A stretch of DNA of 46,500 bases, from positions 21,119,150 to 21,165,649 of the forward strand of contig CM022665.1 in NCBI GenBank assembly GCA_012295275.1, in the 5' to 3' direction. The DNA comes from Chrysomallon squamiferum (Eukaryota > Mollusca > Gastropoda > Neomphalida > Peltospiridae). The notes beneath the pieces were generated by a model. It was not told the DNA's origin. It saw only the letters and a list, made by a program, of their open reading frames with translations, and did no database searches. The translations under genes and the position numbers were made by a program. Below are positions 1 through 15,104 of the stretch, one piece after another; within the stretch, counting starts at the first letter, position 1, and each line of letters starts with the position of its first letter.

Positions 1-417
1 TTAATATTTCAGAAAGACAGTTTATTATATAAAAATTTATAAATTAAATACTGATATTCATACCCCATATTATATCACAAAGATGTCAGTGTATTAATAT
101 AGCTTTTATAATAATTCATAGTAACGATAGTTGATATTCATATAGTCCTTACAATTAGCATAGCTAAAGAATAGTTACATACAAAGTAAATAATCCAAAT
201 GTCTAGATTTTCATTTGTTATGTAGTTTCATGTATCAAATATCTAGTTTATTAAACTTACATTAATTTTATAAATTACTGACATTTTAATTTTTATATTT
301 GATTTGACAATGTATTTACTGTAACTTGAATTATAAGTATCTTTGTTGTAAGAAATGGTTAAAACAAATCAAAGAAAGGTGTTACAAAATAATGAAGAGT
401 AACAGGTGATTACATAC

Positions 418-508
418 CACAGTTTTACCACTTCCTCGTGGTCCAATCACAAGGGCAGAGTTACTCTCACCAGTAGATACAGTTCTCCGAATCAAGTCAA
501 ACAATTCT
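418..508 (-). CDS. ORC4: ORC4 exon 2 with Walker A
   Basis: This 91-bp exon starts after TTGCTGACAG and ends before GTATGT. It completes the split Lys codon and carries GPRGSGKT. It ends in phase 0, so the next exon must lie at coordinates below 1. Confidence 0.88.
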
Positions 509-1334
509 CTGTCAGCAACAAAATTAGTTATACACATGTGTATACACTGGACTGTTGTTATTATTTATTTATTTGTTTATTTATTAACTTATTTATTGAT
601 ATATTTTGGAGGGTTTTTGAATAGAAAAATTATCAATAATTAAGACTGAAACATATTACTTCATAACCTGAAATAAGTTTTGCAAATAAGACAAATTAAC
701 AGATGAAATTTGTTTAAAAAAAAATAAATAAATAAATAATATAATGGCTTTGCCAGGTCAGTTAGATGGTGAAAAAGTCTATTCTATTAATTAAAAAATA
801 TTCAATGAGTTTTGCATAGTAAAACAGTCCAAATTTTTTTTTTTTTTTTTTTTCACCGTTCATAATTAAATATACTGCCAAAGATTTCCTTGAAATACTA
901 AACATTTATTTATTTATTTAATTATTATTATTATTATTGTTGTTGTTGTTGTTATTATTTTAATAAGGATCCCTAATAGCAAAAGCCATGAGCATAGTAA
1001 CAATTATTCTATACCCATTAATTTGGTGCATATTAAAAAGAAAAAAAAAAAAATACTTAATTCAATACAATGAAAGTAAGTATTGATCCTTAAACATCAG
1101 CGTGTCTATGAACATTAAATTTAAGTGTAAACATAAGTACAGCTTTAAATATTAATTATAATAATTTAATTACTTTTTCTCGTGAACAAAGCCATGGATC
1201 GGTGACGGAACTAAAGTCTGTGACAATCGTTTTCTCAGTTCAGTTTGCACCAGACTGATTGGGCTTTCCTCATCACATCCATGTCGAAAACGTATTTCCT
1301 TCTTAGTCGGTGATTTGCTTTTTCTTTTTACCAT
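418..1334 (-). CDS. ORC4: Origin recognition complex subunit 4, 5' part (partial, two exons)
   Basis: ORC4 is an AAA+ ATPase subunit of the complex that marks replication origins in the nucleus and loads the MCM helicase. Exon 1 is 1174-1334 and exon 2 is 418-508, joined by a 665-bp intron in phase 2. Together they give about 84 residues. The diagnostic part is exon 2: ELFDLIRRTVSTGESNSALV followed by IGPRGSGKTV, which is the Walker A P-loop and the GESNS segment typical of ORC4. Exon 1 gives a basic start (MVKRKSKSPTKKEIRF) and a VQTELRKRLS segment that aligns with the N-terminus of animal ORC4. The rest of the AAA+ domain and the winged helix lie beyond base 1, so the gene is cut by the window and is not a pseudogene. 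Donors are GTAATT (exon 1) and GTATGT (exon 2); the exon 2 acceptor follows a pyrimidine-rich tract. SURF6 lies upstream in the same orientation. Confidence 0.9.
1174..1334 (-). CDS. ORC4: ORC4 coding exon 1
   Basis: The first ATG is at 1334-1332 in the context CAAAATGG. The exon ends at a GTAATT donor after 53 codons plus two bases. Just upstream of the ATG (about 1345-1355) the minus strand reads like an acceptor (AATACAG), so a 5' UTR intron is possible. Confidence 0.82.
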
Positions 1335-1470
1335 TTTGATGCTGTATTATAATAATAAGAAATAAATAAATTATATATTTAATCGGTAATGATGATCACA
1401 GAATCATTCTGTCACATTTATAAACTACTTGCAAACTTTCTTTTCAATTATTAGAACACACTACACAGTA

Positions 1471-1473
<3 letters not shown>

Positions 1474-1541
<68 letters not shown>
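1474..1541. repeat. (GA)n microsatellite
   Basis: About 34 uninterrupted GA units lie between the ORC4 start codon and its candidate promoter, so on the transcribed strand this is CT, possibly in the 5' UTR or its intron. Confidence 0.95.
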
Positions 1542-1545
<4 letters not shown>

Positions 1546-1599
1546 TCATTCACCTGACAATTAATATTTACACTGACCAATTTGATCCAAGTACAACTA

Positions 1600-1790
1600 G
1601 TTATATCTTTCGGAAAATGAAAACATCACTGAAGAATATAAACTAGACCGCTCATTCGGTGCGCTTTGATTGGGCCGCCATGACCAATCAGTTCTCACTT
1701 CCTGAGGTGGCGATAAATCAACCGATGACCCTACTCACTACGGGAAACAAAAGCTAAATGACCAAAACCGATAACTTTTAACCTTCCTGG
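1600..1790 (-). promoter_or_regulatory. Candidate ORC4 promoter (CCAAT, YY1 and ETS motifs)
   Basis: Within 36 bp there are two CCAAT boxes (GATTGG at 1668-1673 and CCAATCA at 1684-1690), a YY1-type site (GCCGCCATGA, 1674-1683) and an ETS site (CACTTCCT, 1696-1703; AGGAAGTG on the minus strand). The cluster is GC-richer than its surroundings and lies about 340 bp upstream of the ORC4 ATG. There is no TATA box. This combination is typical of housekeeping promoters. The motifs are visible; promoter function is inferred. Confidence 0.5.
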
Positions 1791-2854
1791 TCAGATTTGA
1801 AAAATAAAAAATGCTGTGGTTTTTCTCCAGTGTGCTCTAATATAATATTGAATAGCAATATAAGAAATCATTATTTTCTTAGAATCTGTTTCAATTTATA
1901 CTGACAATATAATTTGAATATTGTAACCTACACTGGTGATAAGCAACATTTGGAAAGTCTTTAAATCATGACAGACAAATAAGTTTATATTGAATTATGT
2001 ATTAAATCATTAAGGATAAAATAACTTTCTCTATGAATTCAAAATAATAATAATTATATTATTATTTTTAAAAATTATATGAAGTGTTTTTATTAAAATT
2101 TTAAAAATTGGTGATTATAAAAGCTTTTGGATTTATTTGGAAATGAAACTTGGAATTTAGTAAATGCCAAAAATGATTAAAAAATTAAAGAAAGCAATCT
2201 TTAAGCAGCCCAACAGCCTTTCTTTTACCTGCTTTCAATTATTTCTAAATAAGTGCATCCTCAGTAAATTTGCAAATGATGTGTTTTGTTAATAGTTTTT
2301 GTTTCTTTTAATAAACTTCATTTGATACAAAATTCACAGCAATTAAGTTACATCTTATAACTACGCCATAAATAAATAAATACATAATAAACTAAAAAAA
2401 AAAAAATGTATCTGTTAAGTGGTGGTAGCTAACAATGAATTATTTAATTTTGAAGTATCTTTTTAACGAACAATATATATGTGCATGTATCTAAATAATT
2501 TAATAGCATTTTTTAATATTTTTTTTTAGAAAACTGGAAACTTTAAGCAGGCTTTCTGTGTTAAGATAGTTCAGTTCTTTCCTAGGTCAGTAATAAATAA
2601 AATAACAGAAATAATAATTTAAGAAAACGTTTTGATTCTCATTTCTCTCCCCTCTACCAATCTCTTTCTAAACTAAATAACCTCTGTTATAATTATATGT
2701 CTGGGCAGACAACCCATAAATAGATAAAATCACAAGTATGAAGAGGGCTCAACATTGGCATATTTAAAACAACAATAACACAAACATTAAGCAGAAACAA
2801 CAAACACAAATTGAAGATTTTTTGTTCTTTTTATATAAAAAGCATTCTTAAGAA
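1791..2854. other. Intergenic: ORC4 promoter to SURF6 3' end
   Basis: This stretch is AT-rich and holds the presumed SURF6 3' UTR on the minus strand (next to 2854). No clear AATAAA was found close to the SURF6 stop. Short A and T runs occur at about 2391-2406 and 2518-2527. I see nothing coding. Confidence 0.6.
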
Positions 2855-3480
2855 TCAAAAGCCAGGAATAATTCTTCCTTTTTTTATCAACTTTTTTCTC
2901 TTTTTCTCTTTTTTTGCTTCTTTTTTCTTGGTAATATTAGCTGTTCTTTTCTTCTGTTTTTCCTCCATTTTTACGTTCATTGTGTTCTGTCTGTCCTCCC
3001 ACTGTTTCTGTCTTTTCTCTTTCAACTTCTCTTTTCGTTTTGCTGCTTTTTTCAACAGATCTGGATTGTCCTTGACCTTTGCACCTTGAGCTTTGCTCAG
3101 AGCCGTCAGCCATGATACTTTCTCCTCATACTGTTCAGCAGCTTCAGCATCTTTTTCTTTTAATTTTGTGAGTTTCTCCTTCCTCTTTTCTACTTTTTCT
3201 AACAAACGTTTATAATCCTTTCCTTTAAACTCGCTCTTTGGGGCGTCTTTTTCACCCGAATCAGTGAAGTCAAATTTACTGAAAACTAATTTTCCTTCTT
3301 TATTGAAAACTGGTTTCTGCATCACTTTGTTAACTGAATTATTTAACATACTGTCACCAGACTTCTGTTCTGGATTTTTATTCTTTTTTAATTTGGATTT
3401 TTTCTTTTCCATTTTTCTCTCCTTCCGTCTTAATCTTTTCTGTTCTTGTTGTTCTTCAGCAGACAGATGACCTGACCTTG
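2855..3480 (-). CDS. SURF6: SURF6 exon 4 with the SURF6 domain
   Basis: The acceptor is TGCCACAG. The exon opens with RSGHLSAEEQQEQKRLRRKE and runs 207 codons to a TAA. Base composition on the coding strand is A-rich because of the lysines. Confidence 0.92.
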
Positions 3481-6174
3481 CTGTGGCAAAATAAATAAAT
3501 AAAATAATAATAATAAAAGGTAATTCATGTATTTTGTATGTAGGATGATAATGTAATTATTTACACTAGAGAAAATTAACAATGGTAATATAGTGACATA
3601 TTTATAAGTGGTTTATTTAACCCTGTTGACAATACAGGTGAGATGTCCAGCTGGAATCTCACAATTCTTTTGAGGAACTGTTAATTTCTAATTAACTTTA
3701 ATGTTTTAGAAAAAAAAAAAATACAAAAATATTTGATGTGAATAAGATTTAAAAAATGAACAATAAAAAATCTGCAGTCAGTAAAACAGATTTGTGGAAT
3801 GATGGACATAATCAACAAAAAACAAAAAAACAACCAATATCCAAAAATAACACTTATCCATTTGTGTATAATATATTTAAAAGCTTTTGTGAAAGTTTAC
3901 AGTGAAGACAACAGACTTAATATAATGAACATGTACCTCAATGCACAATTTTTGTCCTGAATAAATAACTGAGCAACATAAAGGTCAAATAATGCATTTT
4001 TCCTTACAGAACTAATTAAATATAGCATGTTACCTGAAAAATGAAAGTAAATTAATCAAACCAAACAGAATGTTTGTACAAACCCTTTAGCTCCTGAATT
4101 CTGGCTTGTAGCTTTTCTCTCAGAGCCTCAATGTCATTCATCTCTTCCTGTTTGTCAGATTTCTTTTTACGTTTCTTGTTTTTCATCTTTTTAGGTATAA
4201 CCTTGTCTTAAATGTTAAAAAAAAATAAAAGTAAAATAAAACATTTAAATCAAATTAAAAAAAAAAAAAAAAACCTAATAAAAATATTTACATTAAATTT
4301 AAAAAGAAAATACCGATTTAAAACATTTATATCAAATTAAGAAAAGTAAAGGATTTAAATCAAATATAAGAAGTAACAAATTAAAACATTTACATTTAAG
4401 TAAAAAAAAAAACACTAATTAAGACAATAACATCAAATTAAAAAAAAAAAACCAAAACAATTAATTATTTACAACACAATGAATATTCACAAAAATATAC
4501 ATTTAAATATGTAATAATGAACAAAACTATTCCAATGAAAATTATAATTATTAAATATTTTTTATCTGCTGACAGTTGTTAAACAAATAGTCTTCATTCA
4601 GTATTAGAAATGAAACACCAGTGACCACAATATAATGAGTTTTCTTATACTCAGCAAATCTTGTTAGTCACTATTAGAGAAATATATATATAAATTATAT
4701 CTATGACCTAACAGATTACTACTTAGACTGATCAATAACCAAACTGGTAAACCAGGAGGACAAAATGTAGCTCAGGTAAATATTCTAAAGCCATTTTATT
4801 TAAGTATCTCACTAAACACCAAACTATCAAATTTTAAAATCTTGCTGAATAAATCATGCTAATTTTCTTCTCTTAAAATTCCCATAACATAAAAATCTCA
4901 GCAGATTACCAAAATTTCACAAATAAAACATAAAATTTTTGATTATCTCACTAAATTACCAAAACCTTCAAATCTGAAAATCACAGAAGACTGCCAAGAA
5001 AAGTTCGAAATTTTTAAATCTCACAAACATTAATTTTATCCTTTTACATGTTTTAATTCACCATTTCTGATTCTATTACTGCTAATCAAATACTTAGATG
5101 TGATTCTTGTGTCTGTTAGAACAAAATTTGCTGGGGTACAGAATCTCATAAACTAACTACATCTCACTTTTTTCCTTGCCCTCTTGATCCATTGCTGCCA
5201 AATCATCTTGAAGCTGAGTTACTGTCTTCATCTGCAGTGGATCATTTGTAAAACCATTTTTATGTTTGTTTGATTTTGAGGCTGGCTCTGATTCATCATC
5301 GTCTAGAAGATAAATAAAAATATTAATACTACTAATAATAAAAAAAAAGAACAATAGCAATAACAAGAATATTTAAAAATGTAAAATCTGTGTTCAGCTA
5401 AATTTAAAATAATCAAACTAAAATAATATTGCTGTATTATTTATATTACTAATGTACATGAAATCTAATCAAAATAATTCCTCCAGAATTTTTCCTTACA
5501 ATGATACAAAACAAACTGTAATAGACATACATACAGAGAATCCATAAGCAAATGTTTAATTTTGTTAGCAAGGCCAAATGACCACTCCAAACAATTCAAA
5601 ATTTGTTTTTAGTAATTTCAGATTAACTTGGTGAAGATAAGGAAATATTTAGTAATTAAACTAATGATATTGCAAAGAAACCACATTTTGTTTTCTTCGA
5701 GTTACTATACACATAGCAGAAAATTTACTAATCCCAGTTTTAATTTAGAAACCATAACTTAGTTGCATATAGATACATAACTTGTATGTCAGTTTGAAAT
5801 TTATGCTTCATTGCTTAGAATTTTATTTTGTAATTTAACTAATGAATTAAGATTTAATGATGAATACACAATATAAAAATGAGACAAGCTGAAAATTAAA
5901 ACTGGAAAAAATCTTATTACTTTGTGTACATTTTCAACAAGCTAATGACAGGAATAATTCTAAATTTCAAACCTTCCATCTCCATGGAATCTGAGTCTGA
6001 TTCTTCATGTCGTATTTTTCTCTTTGCGTCTGCATCGAAAAACAACAGCGGAGGAATCAGATTAATAAAGGAATTAAAGAAATCACGATCAGCCTGAGTT
6101 TGGAATCGCCGTGACTCTGCAATGTCAGAACCAACTGTCATTTCTCCCAAATCTGAACACTGATCAGATTCCAT
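2855..6174 (-). CDS. SURF6: Surfeit locus protein 6 (SURF6), complete, four exons
   Basis: SURF6 is a nucleolar nucleic-acid-binding protein needed for pre-rRNA processing and large-subunit assembly (yeast Rrp14 family). Coding exons are 5973-6174, 5168-5302, 4084-4206 and 2855-3480. All three introns are in phase 1 and the frames join without a stop to give 361 aa, the length of the human protein. Residues 1-67 contain an acidic patch and the segment DRDFFNSFINLIPPLLFF, of the type found at the N-terminus of invertebrate homologues. Residues 140-153 read ALREKLQARIQELK. The C-terminal SURF6 domain (about 205-361) is very lysine-rich and likely helical, with GKDYKRLLEK, WLTALSKAQGAKVKD and a final KKGRIIPGF, matching the family ending. 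The start is the first ATG of an open frame preceded by an acceptor-like TTTTTCAG (about 6188-6196), so an upstream non-coding exon is likely. Confidence 0.92.
4084..4206 (-). CDS. SURF6: SURF6 exon 3
   Basis: The acceptor ends in TTTAAG and the donor is GTTTGT. It encodes a lysine-rich segment (KKMKNKKRKKKSDKQEE) and then the conserved LREKLQARIQELK helix. It is too short to show up as a long open frame. Confidence 0.83.
5168..5302 (-). CDS. SURF6: SURF6 exon 2
   Basis: The acceptor is TTCTAG; the donor GTGAGA was preferred over the nearby GTAGTT because it keeps the frame into exon 3. It encodes an acidic DDDESEPASKSNK stretch followed by a polar linker. Confidence 0.82.
5973..6174 (-). 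CDS. SURF6: SURF6 exon 1 (coding)
   Basis: It starts with ATGGAATC at 6174 and ends before a GTTTGA donor, which is weak but is the only one giving the correct phase. It encodes 67 residues plus one base. Confidence 0.8.
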
Positions 6175-6196
6175 TGAAAATAATCTGAAAAATTTA

Positions 6197-7890
6197 ATAT
6201 TAAAATCAGAAAAGTAACTGATTTTTCTTTCTGTTTTTATCGTTTTATACTGAATAACTTTCTATATATTTTTTAGTTTTGTATATATTTCATAAATAAT
6301 ACTAAAAAAAATTCTTACAATATTTTGTTCAATAAAAGTGAAAAAATAAAAGTTTGTTCTTTCATCATATCCTGTATTATTTCCTTTTGATTAATTTGCC
6401 ACAAATATGTTTATCAGATTCATGTAGTACAGAAATAATTTTATGTTCTTATTAAGGAAAACACACATCAATACTAAGCCATAACAAGTTAACAGTAAAC
6501 TATTATTTTAATGTCTATGAAATTTGAGAGTTAGGCTTCATTCTGTCAAATAATCTAGAATTTGTTATTATTATTGAAATATTACAGGTTAACCAACACT
6601 AATCCAGCATTCTGGGGAAACTGCAGGACACCGGATTAGTGATTTTTCAGAATAACAGTATGGTTATGTTTGAATACATTTAATTCAACATCTCATCATG
6701 CATCCTTAGTATCACTAAATACCAATATCAAATTGTTGTTTTTTCAGCACGTTCAAATTTACCTTTTATGGGCTATACACACTGTTTGTGCATTACACAA
6801 TGACAAGCATTTCCTTTAATCACTGAAACCATGTTAGGACAAAAATTAGCAGATTATAAAAAAAATCTGCCTATGTTGTGCAAATGATGCCAACAGCAAT
6901 TATGCAGCAAGAAACACCATTAAAGATTAGTGACAAGTATGTATGGAAATTCAGGAAATTTGAAATAATGTTAGCCAAAAGTTGTGCCAGATTACTAATG
7001 GAACTGAGTAAGTGATTGCAGGATCAGTGATGGCCAACCTTGATTTATTAATTGTTAGGTTTTGTTCTGGGTTTTTTAAAGATTAAAAATAAAAACAGAA
7101 ATGAAAACAAAGATGAGTTTGGTACATTAAGCCTGATCATTAAATAATTGTGTAGATCATTTAGGAATTATGATAAATACAATGTATATATTTATTTAAT
7201 TTCCAAAATTTAATAGGAAACAACAATGTTTATTATTATTATTAATATTATACTGCCACTAAATTATGAGTTTATGAATTATTATAGTTTTTTTTGTTTG
7301 TTTTTTCAGTTCAAATAATTGTAATTACTGAGTTTGTTGTTAATATTATACATTTTTTTCTTTCTTGAATTTTATTTTGTATATGATCTAATTAAGAAAG
7401 GAGAGTAAGTGCAAGAAAAAGCAGATTACCGCATGAATGAAATATTAACTATGACTCAGTCATATTCATATGGAAGAGCATAGTTAATCAAAACATAAAC
7501 TTGATAAAGTCGAAGTAGGACGACTATTACCTCAAATACGTAACAAATTCTTAAGTTTATATAAATTTCATACACTTACTTACTATTAAAATAATAAAGT
7601 AAAGTGTTGTTGAAATATTTTTAAGTGAAAGAGCGACAATATTCTGCTTTAGTCACTTCTGCAAAGCGATTTCAATTACTATTACTATTTCTGGGAATAT
7701 AAACGAGAAATAAGATATTTCATACACTGATCAGTGATAGTAGTAATACACTCATACAATCATCACAATGAATCAATGATACAGGTTGAGGTTCCTCGCA
7801 ATATAATATTTTTTCTTTCGTTTTCCATTTGGTGAATTTAACCAATCATTCGATGAATAGTTCCAAAACTTACATAGTATCAGGTCTGTA
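6197..7890. other. SURF6 upstream sequence, non-coding
   Basis: Apart from the MITE at 6585-7042 this is AT-rich sequence with short T runs and TTA triplets (7229-7250). If SURF6 has a 5' UTR exon near 8 kb, this is its first intron. Confidence 0.4.
6585..7042. mobile_element. Tigger/pogo-like MITE
   Basis: The ends form terminal inverted repeats: CAGGTTAACCAACACTAATC on the left and, read on the minus strand, AAGGTTGGCCATCACTGATC on the right, with four mismatches over 20 bases. The element is about 458 bp and has no open frame, so it is non-autonomous. The CAG end and the preceding TA fit Tc1/mariner superfamily insertions, but the right flank is degraded. It lies upstream of the SURF6 start codon, perhaps in a 5' UTR intron. 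Confidence 0.6.
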
Positions 7891-7984
7891 GTAAAATTAA
7901 AATCGATTCATGTCCGAGAAGTCAAACAATGGACATGAAATGCGAAATCCATGACGTTTAGAAAAAAGATTAACGTGATACGTT

Positions 7985-8050
7985 AAATAGCATGCACGTG
8001 TTGACAAAATTCGACCACTAGATGTCAGGCCACGTTTCCGGTTAACTTTG
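7985..8050 (-). promoter_or_regulatory. Candidate SURF6 promoter (E-box, ETS, CTCF-like)
   Basis: A CACGTG E-box is at 7995-8000, a TTCCGG ETS core is at 8036-8041 and a CTCF-like 14-mer (CCACTAGATGTCAG) is at 8015-8028. CpGs cluster here, unlike in the flanks. E-boxes of this kind are common at ribosome-biogenesis genes. The distance of 1.8 kb to the start codon requires an unseen 5' UTR intron, so this is tentative. Confidence 0.3.
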
Positions 8051-8511
8051 TTGTTTGGTTTAATTTCCTCTAATCTATTCTGCTCTACACAGTAAGGTCT
8101 AAAAGTGAAAATAGTTTTTACATAATTAATCACTTATATGTTTAAAATAGGAGTATTTATCAAGTATATTGGATATAATAATTTGATTTTAAGGAACATT
8201 ACAGAATTAAAAAAACCTTATACTATTCAGGTAAGCATAATAATATTTATAATAATTATATGTTTGCATAAATTATTATTATTTTTTTTTTTAATAGAAA
8301 TTCAAATATAAATAAATAAAGAAAGAAAAAGAAATACTAACAGATAGACGAGAAAGAAAAAGAAAGATTAAAAAGCTACCCTAGTTTCTTTTCCAATCCT
8401 CATGTTGTCCAGATAATTTCAGCATTGTTCAATTGTCAGTATTGTTTAATGTTGTAGTTTTATTAACAATTAAAATATTTTTAATGAAAATAAAATTGAA
8501 ATCGTCTACGT

Positions 8512-9151
8512 CAGTGGTTTTCAACCTTTTTTTTACCAACGGCACACCTTGGAACACATGAAAAAATAACGGCACACCTGGCTATATACATGAAAAATAT
8601 TTGAATTTCGGCAAGTCATAGACAGCATACAACTGTAAGTCAAGTTCAGTGTTGGAAGAATGATTTATGAAAGGATCTCTAATCCAGTCATACTTTTCTG
8701 TCTTTATTGACGGAAAGTAATTGTTGATGCTTTCGTCCAGGACTGTCAGATGAGTAAACACAATAGGGATCATTTCTCTAATGCAGGTAGAACGCAATAA
8801 AGGGAACATATAAAGATTGCCAGTGATTGCTCTTTTTTTTTTTTTTTTTTTTTTCTTTTTTTCCAAATCACAATTTTCTTTTTGAGGGCAACTAACTTGT
8901 CCGTTGAAGTGAGAATATTTTCGTTTTTACCTTGCATACTATTGTTTATTTTATTTAGTTCACTAAATATTTCTGTTAGGCCTACTTTTCATATAACTGA
9001 CCATTCCAACAACTTGATGTAACACAACCTTTAAATCTTCCTGCGATATTTTTGAAACAAGAACTTCTCTATGTAGAAAGCAATGAATATGAATGAGAAT
9101 TGGATTTTCTTTTTCTACAAAAGTTTGCGGCACACTGGCTGAGAATCACTG
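8512..9151 (-). mobile_element. Internally deleted hAT transposon (ZBED5-like) with 8-bp target duplication
   Basis: The ends are inverted repeats: CAGTGGTTTTCAACC on the left and, on the minus strand, CAGTGATTCTCAGCC on the right. They are flanked by GTCTACGT (8504-8511) and GTCTAAGT (9152-9159), an 8-bp target duplication with one change, as expected for hAT. The minus strand keeps transposase pieces in order: CFLHREVLVSK near 9090, LTEIFSELNKINNSMQGKN near 8970, then DYWIR-like YFPSIKTEKYDWIRDPF near 8690. These match the domesticated hAT family ZBED5/SCAND3. Segments between and after them are lost and the frames are broken. Confidence 0.85.
8582..9110 (-). pseudogene. hAT transposase remnant
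   Basis: At least three conserved blocks survive in two frames. A deletion near 8985-8990 joins the KSRP end of one block directly to LTEIF of a later one, and a poly-A run (8830-8860) disrupts the frame before the YDWIRDPF block. The BED zinc finger, the DDE catalytic residues and the C-terminal dimerisation domain are absent. It cannot make an active transposase. Confidence 0.75.
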
Positions 9152-9159
9152 GTCTAAGT

Positions 9160-9667
9160 CATTGAGACTTTAATGAAGGTAATGAAATACGTTAGAATTA
9201 TTGATATAATTAAAGTTTATTACTCCCAGTAACTAAAATTCATGATTATCGTTACAAAAGAAATATATATTTGTAACAATAATAACAAAGACGACAACAA
9301 AATAACAGCCGTAATAATAAATATCATTATTTATTTTTGTTGACAGTATATGTATATGTATAAATCTATGTTAAAGTTACTGTGATAGTAAATATTCAAA
9401 GAATAATCTCTGTATTTCGCACCGTTTTGTTCTGCAATGACCTAGGTAAAGGGAAATAACTCTAAGTCCCCCGTTAGTCTGAAGACTGGTTAATAAAATC
9501 AACATTTACGAGTATGAAATGCAATTTAGCCTATTTTATTTTAATAAAATATCTCATGCTTCTAATGGGGGAGTGGCAAACGTAGAATTTCTTCTATGCA
9601 TTACACACATCAGAATTATTAAATTAGACTAGAAAAATTAATCGAAATAATTCTTAAAATCATTATG

Positions 9668-9717
<50 letters not shown>

Positions 9718-10218
9718 TTTTAATTTTTATTCTATTATTATTATTTATTTAATTTAATTTTTTTTTTTTTTTCATTGAATATAATTTTCACCATACGGTT
9801 TCGTTTCTTATTAAGGGAGTTAATTCATAACTACCCCCCCCACCCGAAAAAAACCCGGCGCTTACTGCTGTGAAAAAGTGCCCTTATTGCAATTTTCTTT
9901 TAACATGTTAAAACAAAATAAAGTACATCTTCGTTGGCTGTTGGTTGTTTCGTTCATGGAACTTCACGCTATTTCTTAAATGCTTTATTACTCGGAAAAT
10001 CATTTAAAAGTCTTCAATATTAAAATGTCTCCAAATTAAGTGACGCATGCGCACCGCTTTATGGCGACTAAAGATGTTTTTTTGTTTTTGTTTCAGAGAT
10101 TAATTATCAGGGGCGGATTATAGGGGGTGTCCCATTTGCACGGAAACTCCACTGCTAAAATAATAATAATAATAATAATAAAATAAAATAAAATAAATGA
10201 ATAAAATAACGTCCACGT

Positions 10219-10292
<74 letters not shown>

Positions 10293-10725
10293 CAAACTAT
10301 AAGCATTTACGTACTGTTTCGGTCCCCCCTTATCTAAAGCATGATCCCTCCCTGAATATTTTCATTTCCAGATAACTAAGTCTGTATAATTAATATGGCC
10401 AATAAACCTATTTTTTGTTTTGACATATAAACAAGTAACAGCAACATACTGAATTAATCATCATGTTGAAGACAGAAAGGACATTAATTATTTCTATACA
10501 GTACACATCCAAAAAGATAATTTTTTATTATCTCAGGTGACAAATGACGGGCGTCAACACGGAAACACAAATGATTCAATTCTTAACATACTGGGAAATT
10601 ACTACTATTTTACGGAAATACATCTTTTATGTTTAGCTGTTTCATTTAGCCACAACATTAAGTATTCACGGAAAAATAATAATTACAATAAATATGAAAA
10701 CGGAAAGGAAGAAAGAGACAATAAC

Positions 10726-10768
<43 letters not shown>

Positions 10769-11150
10769 TATGCATATATGTTAGTGAAAAAGACTAAGAT
10801 AAGAAATTCCACTGAATCACAGGAATATATAAAAGAAACAATAAACAAACAAACAAACAAACAAATAAATAAATAAAATAAAATAAAATATGTCTGTCTA
10901 CATAGGTATACATAACTCTTTCTCTCAGACTCTGTAAGAGTCTATAATAATTAATAATATTATTACCTTTTTAATCTTTAATATAATTATTATTGATGTA
11001 TCTTTAAATCATCAGCTGTTTACGACTCTCGTAAATGCCTGACAGTCTAAGTATGTTTCTATAACTCTTTTCTCTCTACATAATCACCACCTTCCTTCTC
11101 CTTGTCCGTCTGTTTGTTAATATAATTTAAATGAAGAACAGAAAAAAAGA
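9160..11150. other. Intergenic region, repeats only
   Basis: It contains (ATT)n at 9672-9714, a T run at 9760-9771, a C run near 9834-9843, (CT)n at 10220-10288 and (AAT)n at 10722-10767. The sequences next to the CT tract (10110-10145 and 10318-10355) are GC-richer and may be fragments of a transposon, but I could not pair clear inverted ends. No coding exon is apparent. Confidence 0.55.
10220..10288. repeat. (CT)n microsatellite
   Basis: About 34 uninterrupted CT units. Confidence 0.95.
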
Positions 11151-11166
11151 GTGTAACTAATTATTC

Positions 11167-11172
11167 TTTATT
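11167..11172 (-). terminator. Poly(A) signal of gene A
   Basis: AATAAA on the minus strand lies 55 bp past the gene A stop codon. The 3' UTR would be about 75-80 nt. Confidence 0.7.
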
Positions 11173-11227
11173 TAGTATATAAATACAGTTCTGATACAAA
11201 TAACTGGATTAAAGATGTGTTTAATCA

Positions 11228-15046
<3,819 letters not shown>

Positions 15047-15096
15047 TTACAAAGAGCAAATCAGTCGTCAAGCGTTTAAAATGTACCCGGTTGTCG

Positions 15097-15104
15097 TATT
15101 TATA
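15097..15104 (-). promoter_or_regulatory. TATA box of gene A
   Basis: TATAAATA on the minus strand, 51 bp upstream of the ATG at 15046, within a local CpG-bearing patch. A start about 30 bp downstream (near 15070) would give a 5' UTR of roughly 25 nt. Confidence 0.7.

Noticed and set aside
2811-3470. Plus-strand open frames opposite SURF6 exon 4
   Set aside because: Antisense shadows of the lysine-rich SURF6 coding sequence, giving Phe/Leu-rich peptides without any domain.
7897-8133. A 78-codon minus-strand frame upstream of SURF6
   Set aside because: No recognisable domain and no compatible splice donor into SURF6 exon 1; the sequence fits a promoter or 5' UTR better.
10110-10355. Possible transposon ends around the CT tract (GGGGCGGATTATAGGGGG)
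   Set aside because: The right-hand side did not provide a convincing inverted repeat or target duplication.
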